Shown: in pieces, positions 49,701-63,800 of the stretch
How positions within the stretch are numbered: the first letter of the stretch is position 1
Layout of the letters: each line of letters starts with the position of its first letter
Assembly: GCA_003640385.1 (NCBI GenBank)
Contig: RCAB01000049.1
Span: 62,001-126,000, forward strand
Direction: 5' to 3'
Source: Setaria digitata
Lineage: Eukaryota > Nematoda > Chromadorea > Rhabditida > Setariidae
DNA: 64,000 nucleotides
Notes under the pieces: generated by a model
Seen by the model: only the letters and a program-made list of their open reading frames with translations
Told to the model about the DNA's origin: nothing
Database searches by the model: none
Program-made: the position numbers and the translations under genes

Positions 49701-52288
49701 ATTATTGAATTTTCGTTTTCAGCAGAAAGCTATCTTATTTGTATTTAGTCACTTATTCATGCATACGCAAATCTAATTAGGAAATTGAATCCAATTAAAT
49801 CAAACCCAACAATAAAATAATTAGAAAAGTCACTTGCAGTATACACTGATAGAAGGTCGTTATCTCCATGCCAGTGATTATTATCACATATATCAATCGT
49901 TATCATCAGCTTCTCATATCCAGCCGCTGTTTGCTGCATACTGTGAGATGCTCATCAATCCGGAAAATGTAGACACACTATCAACTGGAAACACATCAAC
50001 GTTTTGCACTGTACATTCCATGGATTTAAAATTCCTTCACGTAGATCACATGTATCTTTTGAATCTTTTAACTTTTTGGTTCAAAAAAATTTTCACTTTG
50101 ACGGCGTCTAATCGTATGAATGGAAAAATTGAAAATTAAAAGTAATTGCCACTTATTATTGAACAGCAGTACTTGAATGCAATTGCTAAGGCTCAAAAAA
50201 TTTTCTCCATTGTTGTCGTATTCTTTTAAAATTAATGTTAGATAATTTCTACGATTGTCACCTTGAAAATAATAAAATGCTATGATTTCTATTTTGATAA
50301 CTATTAATGAAAGAAACAATTTTAGAGCTGTGTATTATTTGGGCTATGAGAATGAAGAATTATTTAACAAATCGTGGTACCAGTTTTTACATCCTGATCA
50401 TTTACTTGAAGTTGCTTGTAAACATCGTATTTGTAAGTGATATTTAAAAATTTTTATTTTTTTTCTGCTGTTAAAACTTACAAAAAGAAAAAACAGATTT
50501 AAATTTCAAAAACTTCTACAATATAAATTTATAAAGAAGTTTTATATATTTCAGTAAGTCAGCGTAAAGAGGGCGCCATGATGTGCTTGCTACGTTTGCA
50601 AGCAAAGAATGGTTCTTGGCTTTGGCTTCACAGTGTTTTTACGGTGAAAAACAATCCTTGTCCTCAATCAGAAAATGGAAAACGAATCCGACAACTGATT
50701 TATATCACTTACCAAGTTTTGAAGTGAGTAAATCCCATAACTCTACAACAGAATAAGCATCAGATATTAATTATTACTCTACTAAAAATATTGTTCGATG
50801 ATATTTCAAGTTCTTACACATTAGTTACCTTTCCTAAATTTCTCACAGAATGATTCATTTCTTTTCACTCTGATTGATAAGCTGATAAGAATTATATTAC
50901 ATTTGGGCATTAAAATAATGCAAATAACGTAGGCCAAAGATGTATAATAATCTGCTGCAGTAATCAATTAATTACGAATTATTGACCACTTTTAATTTTT
51001 GGAATTACTTAACTTTCCAATGAATCAGTTCATGCGTAATGAAAGTTCAGGGCTAGATTCAAGCGTTTTCAGTGAGATAGAAGCACTGTCCTTGCAAGGT
51101 AATATTTGGATCTATGGAATTCGAAATGAAATTATGCTAGCTTCATGTGATCACCTTACAATGCTGGATGCTGGCGATGGAACTAAACAGGAGCAAATAT
51201 CAAAGCAGTATACTCCACCAGCACTCGCCTCACTGTTGACTGTTAAAAAGGAGTCATTATCAGTTGATAACAACAAATTAATTCATTCGGTAAGTAATTT
51301 CTTAGCGCCTTTATACTGGTCATTGATTTGTATTCATTGTAAAATAAAATTGCTAGACTTATTGTTAGGAAATGTGAAAAAATATAACTAGGAATTCGCT
51401 ACAGTATGAAATTATTTTACTATTGGATACAAAATTTCAATTTTTTGAAATTTTTATAAATCGATTGAAGCGAAATTTCACAATCTGCCCGCATTACCTA
51501 ACAATTTGTTTTAATAGTTTAGTTGGATTGGCCAATTTCGTTTAAACAAAAGATCTATTTAATCGGGTAGATTCTTATGATCGAAAAGTGATATTAATAT
51601 TTCAGAATGAAAACTTCAAAGATTTCAACAACAACGAACCAAGTAGTTTCATTAGTTTGAGTTTTGGTTTGTTTTCTTCATCAGAATTCGTGCTATTTAA
51701 TAATATTTAAAATTTCATTAAGAATTATCATTTTTACCTCTACTTCCTCTTTACTTTTGCTCTTGTTCATCTGCAGTTCCGTGATATTCTGCGCAGGAAT
51801 TTCATTTTGATTTATAAGTTCTGTTATTAGGAAGACGTGACCTGAAAAAGAAGCTAGTTTTTATTATTTTGAATTAATTTTATCATTGTAACACTCTGAA
51901 CAATTTTTCAGGTAATGAAGATGAAGGGAGTGATTTGGAAGCTTTACCGGAACTTTGCTTAGAGCGAAATATTAAAGGACCGTTACCTGACCTAAGCGGA
52001 GACCTGGACAAATTTTTTGAGGAAATGGAACATTCCAAAATGCAAGCAAACAACCATCCAACAATGATAAAATTACCAGAAAATGTGAAATGCACAGGTG
52101 ATCAGTTGTCACCCGCGTTACCTTCTGATAGTTCGCTGAGATCATATAATCGTAAAGTGCCGACAATAGCAAAACTTCTTCAAGGACATTTCGACGGAGA
52201 GGAGAGCTATGAAAGTATCCGAAAACGAACACGTACAGATGGATACATGCAGCTGACGGATAATGTAGATATGCAACTAATTATATGA
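46702..52288 (+). CDS. cky-1: bHLH-PAS transcription factor of the NPAS4/dysfusion/CKY-1 group
   Basis: Ten exons join in phase: 46702-46739, 48550-48716, 48962-49113, 49402-49590, 49840-50051, 50326-50432, 50555-50723, 51073-51289, 51606-51666 and 51912-52288, giving 562 residues. Seen: a bHLH (residues about 14-68) with [20 protein letters not shown] and [17 protein letters not shown] (about 85-190) with [13 protein letters not shown] and [14 protein letters not shown] (about 245-345) with [20 protein letters not shown] and [17 protein letters not shown]; then an acidic, Ser-rich tail. The basic region RGASKxRRDQIN is typical of NPAS4, dysfusion and C. elegans CKY-1. Known: the group dimerises with ARNT-type partners (AHA-1 in C. 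elegans). Exon 1 is inferred from a strong donor (ACAAG|GTGAGG) and the required phase; it codes 13 residues, and the first intron is 1.8 kb. The small 61-base exon 9 is supported by phase on both sides. Confidence 0.9.
49245..49307. repeat. Nested inverted repeats and palindrome in a cky-1 intron
   Basis: GATCTAATAGGTA (49245-49257) and TACCTATTAGATC (49295-49307) are exact inverted copies. The right part also contains a 16-bp perfect palindrome, ATAGGTACGTACCTAT (49286-49301), and TAGGTA recurs four times in all. The structure could form alternative stem-loops. It lies between the two PAS-A exons. Confidence 0.85.
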
Positions 52289-55200
52289 ATAATGAAGGGG
52301 TCACACACTTAGTGAAACCTTAAGAAAATGTCCACAGTTATTTGTGATTGTTTATGAACTGTTTATTTACTTTATTCCATTTTTTTTTAAAAGTTAATCA
52401 TCAACACTACATAACCTCGAACATTTCATCTGTGCATCTGTCAGAATGATAGACGTAGAAAGTACCTAATCCTTTTAGCTAAAGACTGATTCTCTTTTCT
52501 GTTGAGGTAAATATTGAGTTGTTTTCTATCCAACGTAACGTATATGAAAACTAAATTTTGTAAGCTACCCTACCATTTCTTTAATTCTTTAGCTTACAAT
52601 CAAAAGCAGAAATATATCAATTCAAAAAAAAAAAAAAGAATTATCGTAAAGCGTTGAAACCGTTATTTCGGGGAATATTTGGAACTCATGTGAAGAAGGT
52701 GTCAAATTTTCAAACTGCTTGTTATTTATCGCTAGAAGTTCAAGAAAGAAGTGAGCAGGGAGAGAATCTGAGAACTACTATCGGTAGCTGATTATGACGC
52801 ATCATAGTTAATTAAAGGAGCACTTATTCTGTAATTCTGCTGAAGAAACCTGCTGATAATTATTGTCTGTTTATTTTGCCTAACAACAAACTTTGATTTG
52901 AAAGAATTTTCATTAATAATCCTGTAATCTCGTTTACAGGTGTCCTTTTCAGTAGGTTTCTGACGTATGTAATGATTTTTTTTTCAACTGTAAGATATGA
53001 GATTATCTTTTTTAAAATCTCAATGTCAACTGCTTTTTTCTTCAAACCATAATATTTGCTATCAAAACAAGTGAAGGATTTTCAACTTTTATCAAAAATT
53101 TAAGCTAAATTCTTCTTTTTCAACATAATACAACATTTCTCGTATGATTATTTATTTCTTTAAGATCAAAGGAAGATTTTAATTCTAGTCGGTAGGATTA
53201 AAATGTAAATATGAATTTCCAAAAATTACCGAATTTATCTTAAAAGCACACATCTGATTTAATCGATTTGGTAGTCCCAAGCATTTTAAAGTTAACCTGA
53301 TTAAAAATTTAACTGGTCATACCATGAAAACATAGGGAAATCTTGGAACTTGACAATGAAAGTCTTTAAAAGAAGAAGCTTACCCTCCTAGATTAGGTTT
53401 GTCCTATACTTACCTGTCTGCTTTGCAGTAAAGTGAGGATACAAATTAGACGGAATTCCAACATTTGTTAGAGTTTAGTTAAATTAAAATAGAAAATAAG
53501 AAATAAATAAAGAAAAAATGAATAAGAATTCATAGTTCTATTTCTTAATTTGCAGATTTCAATTATACCTATATCTCATATTTTTGCCTAGCAATTGTAA
53601 GCATTGAATAATTTTAAGCATGTATATATGTGTATGTTACTAGGTGAATAGCTGATTAGTTACTAGTTTCTTTTAATAAAGTTGACTTTGGGCATGTATT
53701 TTGAAATGTGATAATTTAAGTGATATAAGTAAAAAAGTGTACCACAGCACGTACTTTTTAGGAAATTATTTGTGGGTTTATTTTATCAAAATGTGTTATT
53801 TTTGCATCTACCAATTGGCGAAACATTTCATTTTTCTAATTATTTAAGGTTGATGAATGAATGTTCGAAAAAAAAAAAAGAAATTTCAAAAGAAATTTCC
53901 ATATATCACTTTTTGATGAGGTTTTCCATGAAATGAGAGCGCATCATAATTATTTGCCTATTTAATGAGCCCATTTTATAAGTGCGTAACTTGAGAGAGC
54001 AAAGAATAGAAATAATTAAAAAAGAGCTCATCTGGCCAGATTTACAAAAGTTGAATTTTTTTCTTATGAACTATTGTAATATGCCGGATCTATCAGTGTA
54101 TTGTAAGTGCTCAACCTAAAAAAAATCAAGTAATCATATCACCCCGCACAATTAACTGAATCGATGGGTCAAGGTTTTTCCTTATATTGTTTACCGGTGA
54201 CTTCCAAGTACTGGTGATTTCGTACGGTTACTACACTACGTGGATCACGAGATCATCTGCGTGTGAGTTGTGCAAGCACAGAAGATTAATCCTTCACTTT
54301 TTAGGAACACAAAAAGTTAACCTACTCGTTGTAGAATCACACACATTATCACGTATAATTACTAGAAAATTCAATATAATTCGGCCAATTTCCAAGAAAC
54401 TTGTTTCTTCATTGAGAAAATCATTTTTTTTTTTGTCCAAAAGTGCGATTTTGAACCAGATTAAACGAGAAAATTCAATCCTAATTTTCTTCTTGTTGAA
54501 ATGATACAAATATGAATTTATTTTCTCAGGTCTTAGTGAAAAAAACTGAAATTTTAAAGATTTATTTGTTAGGAATGATCATTTCTTATCCATTACTATA
54601 AGGAACTTCTGCTGTGTATCACTTCATCTCTAATAGAACATTGAGATGGTACTTTGCTGTTTTAGACAGAACGAAACTGGATGGAATTATCTAAGACCAT
54701 CGTACAGTAGGTACCTGATGCATTAATGATGATGGTATAAGAACGGAACTAAATTGAATTAGATAAGACTGAGTTTATGAATTTTATCTTCTTTTCAGGG
54801 CCAAATGTGAAGCGTCCGCAGGCGCATGGTCAGGATAATCAACTTAGAAATAAACATTAGCATTAAGACACTCATGTAACATTTGCGGTATGACAAAGTA
54901 TCTGGATAGCTAACATTTTATATCCCCAAAATCAACGAATGAAAGGCAAAGAAATGCAATCACTGATTGCAAAGCGATGCTTAATGCCCAATTATTATGT
55001 TGGCCAAGTGAAGGATAAGACTTCTTTTTTCGGAAAGCTTCCATTTTTATATTTATTAAGAATTGCCACATTTAATCAATCTCATAAACGACAGACCATT
55101 TTTGATAAAAACTTTTACATGACTGCTAATCACTACATAACATTAATTTAGTAATTATATTTCATTATCTTCATGTCAAAATCAACATTCATTCACACTT

Positions 55201-57890
55201 ATCAACATGATGTGATGGAAGGAACAACTATTACAACAGAGAGTGCTAAATAAAAAAGATCAACAGCAGTTGACCAATTTCAGTAGTAAAGATTACAAAC
55301 TACACTGAAAGTGACATACTTGTTATGTTAGTAACATTAAGTATAGAACTATTACCTTCAGTTAAATAATTTATTAACCTGTTCCTTTGGAACAAGTTTT
55401 AAAAGTTACACTGCTCATCGGAGAGAGCTGATGTGTAAAAAGCGCCGTCCAAATGGAAATTGAAAAGACTAGTTTACCGTTCTTTACATTTATGAAAAAA
55501 ATTCGGAGTGAAAGGCAAAACTATCAAATGACCTTGCTATAAAATAAGGTGGAAAACAAATGTAGTGGCGTATAAACAATTCAATAATTCTTTTTATTTG
55601 GCAAAACAACATGCAAATAAATGGAATATGAAATAAAAATGGATGAAATTTGCATCCCAATGACATTAAATTTAAGTCACATCTATCCTGGATGGGAAAA
55701 ATATGTAATAAAAAGCACTATTCTTTCTTCCAAAACAACAGGAACAAATTACGCGACTTATGAATGAGTATCTTATCATCATCCAAAAATTAATAATACA
55801 AGAAGGAATCAAAGTCCATGAAATTTGTTCTACCATTACTTTATCGATTTCATCTGGTTCTCAATAATTACCATGAATGAGTGATTGATTCTGAACAATT
55901 ATTATGAATGACTGATTCTGAATAATCACCACCAGTGAACTCTGCAAATGGACTAATAGAAATGGTAGGACAAACAGAGTGGAAGTATTAGTAGCCATAT
56001 ATAACGTAACATTTCGACGTAACTATACTATATCACCAGAGCCAGACACGGTTTTCTCGAGAAGCACAGCACGATATTAGACGAGATGATAACACTTCTC
56101 AGTGCCGCTGTTTCGTCATCGCACGTGACACAACGCACTCCACAACATTACGTCATTTGTCGTACAGTTCGTTAAACACACCAACATAGGCGGACACACC
56201 CTTCAGTTCGATGATCCACTCCGTTCGACATTTCTTACTCATAACCATCGATCGTTGCACCTACGAATTTGTGGAATTTCCGAGTTTTCAGAACTTCCGA
56301 CATAGAAGCTAAGTTGATTTGCTCAACAAAATGTAAACAATCGAATATGGGGAGTAGTCAGTAAACTATAGACTTCTTCGAGAATGTGGCTTCATTGGTT
56401 GAGGCCCTTCTGGAAGTAACTCGAAATGTCTAGTATTTGCTATTCAGGTAACAATGAAGATCTAAATATCTCATTTACCTTTCTTTTTTCAACCTTCATT
56501 CAGTACAGAAACGGAAACTGGATAAAAGGATAGTAAGGTTTAAATTCCTCACCTACTGCAAATATTTCCAGAATAATGTTTCCACAGGCCATATTTCAAG
56601 CTTCTTTACAGTGTTCGCGTTTCTGGCCTAATGACAGATGCCTATTTTCTTATGGCATACTTTCTGAGCTCTAACCAGAAGCTCAACCTGGCACAGGTCC
56701 AAAACAAGATTAAGCTGCAAGAAAAACTCTTTGCTTTGAATTACCGTCAATCTTTCCTAACTGCAATGAACTGTTAGCCCATTTGATCTGGACCTAATTT
56801 GGATAATGAACATGGGGAGAGGGACGAGAACCACTTCTCTATCTTCCCACAATCCACACACTTGATCATCTTTTTCCACTCTCTACAGCGTTACATCTTG
56901 CAAGTTGCATCCCACTCTGGCACTTCATTCAGCACTACCTACTTCCCGTTCATCAATCACCGGAATTAGAATTACTTCTGCTCCTCCAACACCTTTCCAC
57001 CTGCTGCCATTAATTAACCCATCAACTCTTCCTACTCCCATTACAGCTGCCTTCCGAATCTCTATCCCCCTTGTCCGTACATTCACAAACGAACAGACTC
57101 GGTAGGTGACAACATCCATGGTTGTGTCACTCCGTAAGAGTCACTGCAAAATTACTCATCTCGCGTGATGTGCTATGATCGGTGCAGATATTATCGCGGG
57201 CGGGATATTTCGCTCTTTTCTGTCTAAGTGTGCTGAATGATCATTTCCTTAGTTTTAGATCATAATTTGCCATCAGCACTACTTTTCTGATAATTATCAG
57301 ATCAGTTTGAATGAGTTCCCAGTGTCTTAACGGCTGCTTTCACTGTATCACACTACGCTAACTTACCACAATTGTCACAGACTGCATGATCGTAACATGC
57401 GTATTTTATAATCTATTTTACTTTCCGGTTTTCTGTTGCAATATGTTGTGTTATATTTTATGGATGGCCGAAATTTGTAACGCATTAGATATTTGAGAAA
57501 ACTTCATATAAGCGTAATTTCATTTAGAATGAAGTCGAGGGATTAGCTGGTGTGCTGTAGGTTTTGGGATGAGGTAATTGTGGAGAAAAGTTTAGCATCA
57601 ATTTTTGGTTATTGCAACCTCTTGGCACTTCATTACATTGACTGTCACTTGTAGTTGTCTTCATATAGTAGTTATATTCTGCTTACAGTTAAACTTACAG
57701 TGTTTCATAATAATGATAAGTTGATAAGCCTAAAGTTAGCATAACCTACTTAGTGAATCATGTGAAGTGAAGTACGATAATACGAAATGATATGCGAAAA
57801 GCATATTGAAAATATTCGATGTTGTTTCAACTGTATCTTTGAAGGAAAGTTGAAGTTTTGATATGACTTATGGTTGTTGCTTTTGTACAG
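52289..57890. other. Intergenic region between cky-1 and the PP2C gene
   Basis: No secure gene in 5.6 kb. The sequence is AT-rich, with A runs at 52625-52637 and 53867-53878. The part from 56.85 to 57.12 kb is C-rich on the plus strand and open on both strands, without recognisable protein. An ATF-like TTACGTCA sits near 56149. The last kilobase probably includes the PP2C promoter. Confidence 0.35.
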
Positions 57891-57891
57891 T
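57878..57891 (+). promoter_or_regulatory. Acceptor in the PP2C 5' leader
   Basis: GCTTTTGTACAG precedes the ATG at 57961 by about 70 bases. It could join a 5' UTR exon or receive a spliced leader. Confidence 0.3.
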
Positions 57892-57960
57892 ACTGTGGAA
57901 GTAGCAGTTGTTGACGAATTTATTTTCAACACGGCAGCTGCTTTTGTACGACAAAATTCA

Positions 57961-60801
57961 ATGGGCGCTTTTCTCGACAAGCCAAAAACTGACAAAAACA
58001 ATGATCAAGGAGTGGCTCATGTAGGCTTGGTTTTTTTAGAATTAGAATTTGATATTGCACTTTTTTTCTTCTAGTCGTAATTATGAGGCTTTTCCAAGTC
58101 AATATTTATGCAGTGAAATCCAAGACTCTGATATTTCCTCTGTCTCAGAAACTGTAAAGTGAAGTACGTTCTTGAATTTTACCGAAGTTTGGAGACTTTC
58201 ATTAAAATTTCGATATTTAATGTCATATTTAACCAAACTGGATTCTTATCCATATTATTTATTTTATTGTGATTTTACTCTTTTGTTTATTATTTGTAAT
58301 TAATGTGGATTATCAATGATCTGTAACTTCTGTAGTTTTCTTTCGTCTACCACCGTCGGCACAAGAAAAAAGCCTTTTTATGCCTTGTTGCAAACAACAG
58401 CACTTGAGAGTTCAAGTTCTGACGCTTTCATTTTCATACAACATTACGGCATGTCACATTGTAGGGCACTCGATATGCAGTAGCGTCGATGCAGGGTTGG
58501 CGCATCGACATGGAAGATGCCCATGTCGTCGAAATTTCCATGTCTACAGAGCCACCCTTTCTTAATTGGTCCTTCTATGCGGTTTTTGACGGACATGCCG
58601 GGAATAAAGCTGCCCAGCATTCTGCTGAAAACTTGTTGAAAACACTGCTTGCTACATCACAGTTTGCCCAGGTTTGCAGTTTTTGTCCCAACTTTTTTGT
58701 TTAGAAAACCGTTCTTTTCTTTTAGGTAAAAAAGGTAGATTTTGCAATTTTTTTATCTTTAATTTTAACATAGGGCGGTTTTTTATCCTTTCTTGAAGTT
58801 AGACAATGTTCAGCACTATAGATTTTTCTTGTGGATTTCTAAAAAGTATAGCTTTCTCAACAATTTAATATATACATTTGTTTTCTGCACTAATATTCAT
58901 GAATTTAGATAGTTCAAAAGTTGAATCATTCGTCGGGGGTAATGGATGCAGCTGCATTATCACTTCTCGAAGAAGGCATCAAGGAAGGATTTTTAACATT
59001 AGATGCCAAGCTCCGAGAAAGACATGAAACTGATGAGGACAACGAACGAAGTGGTACTACTGCCATATGTGCTATTGTCACTCCGTCACACATCGTTCTC
59101 GCGAATCTCGGTATCTTTTTTGCATTGAGAATTCGTGGTATGTACTAGGGAATTTTAGGAAAAAATTTTTACATACTTCTCATAGTAAATGACACTATTT
59201 CATTGGCTTTGTGTATTAATCGATAATATGTGCTGTGGTTTAATTAATTTGCTACAGACACCTTGTCATCAGTTAAAGATTGTTATTAGCTCTGCATTTG
59301 TACTCTCTGAGAATTTTGAATATTGCATAAACTGCTTATGTACATTCGTAGGAAAAAGCCAATAAGTTCAGTGTTTTTTTTTTGCAAAGATTTTCCTTAG
59401 AGTGTTTTTGTACTTAAATTCAGGTGATTCCCGTGCTGTTTTGGCACGAAAAAATCAAGCAGCATTTGGTACCGAGGATCATAAGCCTTTCCTTCCGAAA
59501 GAACGTGATCGTATCGTTAATGCTGGTGGTTCTGTGATGATTCAGCGTGTTAATGGTAGCTTGGCCGTATCACGAGCTCTTGGCGACTTTGAATACAAGG
59601 CTGTTCCGGGCTTGGATGCTACGAAACAGTTGGTCAGTCCGGAACCAGACATCTATACAATTCTGAGAGATCCGGTAAGAATATCTGGGTAACCAAAGGA
59701 TGCAGTTACTTTTACTTTTTGATAATTATTCAGTTAGTTAACTGTGATCGCAAAATTCCTCTCTCTTGATATTCTGATTGGACCTATTCATGTGGTTCAT
59801 TTATGCGAAAAATAACTTTCTTTTAAAATATACCGTCTGGATATTTATAGAGATTAGTTATTGCAGAAAGTAGATGAATTCCTATTACTTGCCTGTGACG
59901 GAGTTTATGATGTTATGGAAAATACCGAGATTTGTAGTTTCGTAGAATCTCGTCTTCTTGTAACCAGTGATCTCTCCAGCGTTGCAAACCAGGTAATTTT
60001 TTCTTTTAGAAACTTCCATAGTGGCAAATCATTTTTGTTCCTGTAAAAGTCTTTGTGTTCTCGTGAAGACTCTTCTTATTTTTGGAAAAACTTTTATTTC
60101 TTTAAAAAGGTCAAGAAAGGATTTAGCCTTCTCTTTTTCCTCTCCCTTTTGAAGAGATTTATAGTTAATGATATGATAAGGTCAAAAATCTGACATTCAA
60201 ATTTTTTTCCAGGTGTTGGATGCGTGTTTATCAAAAGGCTCACGGGATAACATGACTATTATACTTGTTTGTTTTGATGCCGCACCGAAAGTTGATCCAG
60301 AAGCGGTCAAAAGAGAAGAAGGATGGAAGCAAAAGATCTTTGAACGAGTCCAAGGTTTTTCTTTTTTTTGGAACTATATTTTATGAAGTTAAATCTACTT
60401 CATCTATTGGAGTATATTTTATAGTGAGATGCAGGTCGTGATAATATACTGAAGCAAGAAATGAGGCTTTAATGATTGAAATGTATAATTTTACACTGTG
60501 ATTAGCTGTGTAAAATATCAAGTGCTATTATCTCCGTATGGTCATTAAACTTTTAATTATCTCTGTCGTAAATTCTAAAATTCATAGAAAGTTTTTTTCA
60601 GAAATTCTCGAAGAACATGGAAAACAATCACACGTGGATGCAGAATTTATAATGCGTGAATTGGGCGGAGAAGTAACGCAAGCTTGCCCAGCAGGTGTCA
60701 GCATTCACGCAGCACGATCAATTATTGACAGTATTTTGACAGAACGTGAAGCAAAGAATGAGAAAACGCGCTCAGCTTCGTCTTCGCCCGGAAGAACTTA
60801 A
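57961..60801 (+). CDS. ppm-1.A: PP2C-family Ser/Thr phosphatase, PPM1A/PPM1B type
   Basis: Seven exons join in phase: 57961-58020, 58465-58671, 58909-59110, 59424-59674, 59867-59992, 60213-60354 and 60602-60801, giving 395 residues; human PPM1A has 382. Metal-binding positions are all present: E37/D38 in [10 protein letters not shown]62/G63 in VFDGHAG, D251 in LACDGVYD and D294 in SRDNM. Other family blocks: [30 protein letters not shown] and LVSPEPDIY. The first residues, [10 protein letters not shown], match PPM1A/B exactly in type, and Gly2 fits N-myristoylation. Residues about 330-375 match the PPM1A C-terminal helical domain, and a Ser-rich tail (SASSSPGRT) ends the protein. Known: Mg/Mn-dependent phosphatases that switch off stress-kinase and other signalling. 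The symbol follows the C. elegans orthologue group and is inferred. Confidence 0.95.
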
Positions 60802-63800
60802 CTTTTGAAAAATTTGACGGAAGTTCGTTTTTTTTTTTTTTATGAATTTGTTTTATCATGACAGTTGGGCCTAGAAGTTTTTGATTTAAAATGGTTTGCG
60901 GTATGGTAGATATTACTGGTATTCACTCAATTAGATATGCATAACCTTCTTTGTACTAAGCAAAATTAAATTCAGTGGCATTGGCGATGTTGAATAAGAT
61001 GGCATATAGCTTCAGGCGAATCACTTGTTTTTAATTTTGATTACTAGGCGAACATAGTAGCTGTAGAAATATTTCGTTTTGGCTTTTTTTTTGAAATAAT
61101 GTTTTCTACTACCTTTATTATATTAGTTGTCAGCAAATATCAATTTCTTCTCTGAAATCTTCATATTCTTTGTTTTGTGTTTATTTACGACCTAATATGA
61201 GCTTTTAATCATAGTTTTCAAGATGTGAATTTTTTTTTTCTGAGTACATCAGTGCTTGAGTCTCTCTACTCATTACAGAAGATTTGTTTAGCATTTAAAC
61301 TCCTTAAAAAGTTCTGGAAGTAGCCGTTCGGTTGAAATTGATGAATAAACATGCAGAAAATGAATATTAATTGACCTGTTAATTCCTTAAAAATTGCTGA
61401 GGTGATTTAGTTAATCATTTACTCGTTAAAGTCAGGAAAGTTATAGAACTCCTTTTAAATTTTTAAGAAATCAAATGTTGATTGAAAATCGCACGGAGCT
61501 CATGAAACTTTTTTTTTTTTTTTAGATTTCAGTTCATTTTGACTTCCTTCTTTAACATAACAGACCAATTTAAGGACTAAAAATAGCCTTTTTTTTTAGA
61601 TAACAGCAATTTTTGGATATAATGCAACATGTGAAAAATTGGTTGGTTATTTTAAATACGTTTGCATATTCAAAAATTAGGTATAATTATTCAGTATCAA
61701 AGAGTTTTGCCCTATTTAGAAGCTTAGATAAACGGAAATTGTTTTTTTTTTTTTTTTTTTTTCTTGTTAATTGAATGCGATTTTAATGTGAACAATTTAC
61801 TCTGACCAAATGTGCAAAAAAAAGAACAAGTCATTAACTTAGTGATTTCATTCAATTTATAAAAAATTGCTCTTTCATGTAATTTTTGAAATGTGAGCAT
61901 TAGATGTTTTCTTTTTTTATCTTTTAAACAAATGAAAAAAAAAAACATTTTCTAAAAATATTTTTCTCCAAAATTAAAAAAATGACATTACTGACTATTC
62001 ATTTGTTTTTTTGAATTTCTACTAACTATGGAAATATTTACCATATTGAGCAGGTTTTGATCTCAGGAAGACGTGATTCGTCTAAGTATCCAAAAATTTC
62101 TATGTTTCTGAATATAAGCACAGTTTTGGTTGGCAAACTTCTAATATCACGACTAGATGAAAAACACAGTTAATTTGTAATTTAATTTTGGTAATTATTT
62201 TTAGTTACTGGAGCTTTTGACATTGACAAACGGTGGCCTGTTTTTATTTTTGTTCCTGCTGTTATTTTCTGTCCTAAATTTTTGATTTGGGAAGTTGATT
62301 TTTTTTAATTTTAATTTGTAAGGAGACACACAATGCACATGTAATTTACATGACCCATCTTCTTTTGTTTCTTGGCTTCATGAGCTAATGCATATTCCTG
62401 TATATCATACGTACAGATTATACATATTTTTTAATGGAAAAGTTTATTGGTTCATTATGTTATTTTATATGCGTGCTATATACTGTTCGTAAGGTGCTTG
62501 AATGGGATGTTTTTGGTCTAGAGTCGATCAGTTTCCGTGTTGACGTTAAATTTAGCATGATTAGTTTCAGTTTGCTCTAAAGAATTAGATATAGGATTTA
62601 TTTCCCGGAAAAATTTCTTTTAGATTTGTTGCTACTTCCAGTTGATTGTGGTTTAACAGTAACGGGGTGTCTTCCGCTTTTTGAAAGCATTAGTTCAGAT
62701 TAGGAATTGGTTTATTCAGTCTTTTTTTTTTTAATATTGGAAAATTTCTGGATTATTTCCAATTCCTCCTTCATTTTTATTATTTGTTTGCTTTTCATTC
62801 TCCTTTAAAAAACATCTCTAGTGTGTATCTCTGAACTTGAACGTTTCTTTAGCAATAAAAAATTATTGTGTTTTTAAAAGGAGGGAAATATTTTAGTTCA
62901 ATTTTTTTTTCATTTGGCCCTGTAGAGTATATGAATGCATTTCAATGTCATGTCAAATAAATGTTTTGTTCTGAAATTCATTTTATGATATTTAAAAACT
63001 CATCGATAACGATCAAGAATGAACTATAGAATGACTCTTGGTGAATTATAGTAATCAGGGCATCCTTCAGAATACGTCTGACAACTGTTAAAAAGTTTAT
63101 TAAACACCCAATAAATGTTTTTGAACAAGTGGGATCTGCAAATTTTTCATTTGGATTATTCGGATTATTTACAAATTCATTTGAAAATCACTTCCAAGCA
63201 AAGTGTAGTCCACACTTTTTTTTTCAGCTTTAAGTCAGCCTTCGACAGTCTACCTACGGTGTTTGTGAAAGTCAAACATTAGATCTTTTGGAAGGAGGAA
63301 TCGGTTCTTGTTTGTTCATGAAATCAAATACTTCTTGTTTTAAAGTTCTGTGAAGAATTGTGGATTGAAAGATTATTCGTTCTCACTATGTTATACTTTA
63401 CAGTTGTGAAGTGTTGCCAGTGTCATCAAACAAAAAAGAAGGCAAAAATTAATATTGGTATGAGTAAATGTAAAATCGAATAACAAAAACAATTAGTTTA
63501 AAGCGGGATTATGCAAATTATCTGAAGGTAAAAAAGTATATTTGTGCAAGTCACGTATGACCATTTATAAATAGCGGATATAACTGTGATTTTCAATCTT
63601 GATTAATTAATTAATTGGTTGATTAAAATACAATTCACATATGTCCCGCTTAGTCTTTGACATTTGTTCATTAAATTTCAATAGCATTAGTTCTTCTGTA
63701 TAATTTTATCAAAGGGCTAGCTTTTTGACTCCTTGGCAGTACTGAATGACATCCAACAGTTATCGTTTGAAGTGCTCGAGTATATTCGTAGTATCCCGTT

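Noticed and set aside
56905..57105. Open frames on both strands in C-rich DNA
   Set aside because: Open on both strands because of low stop frequency in C-rich sequence; the peptide is low-complexity.
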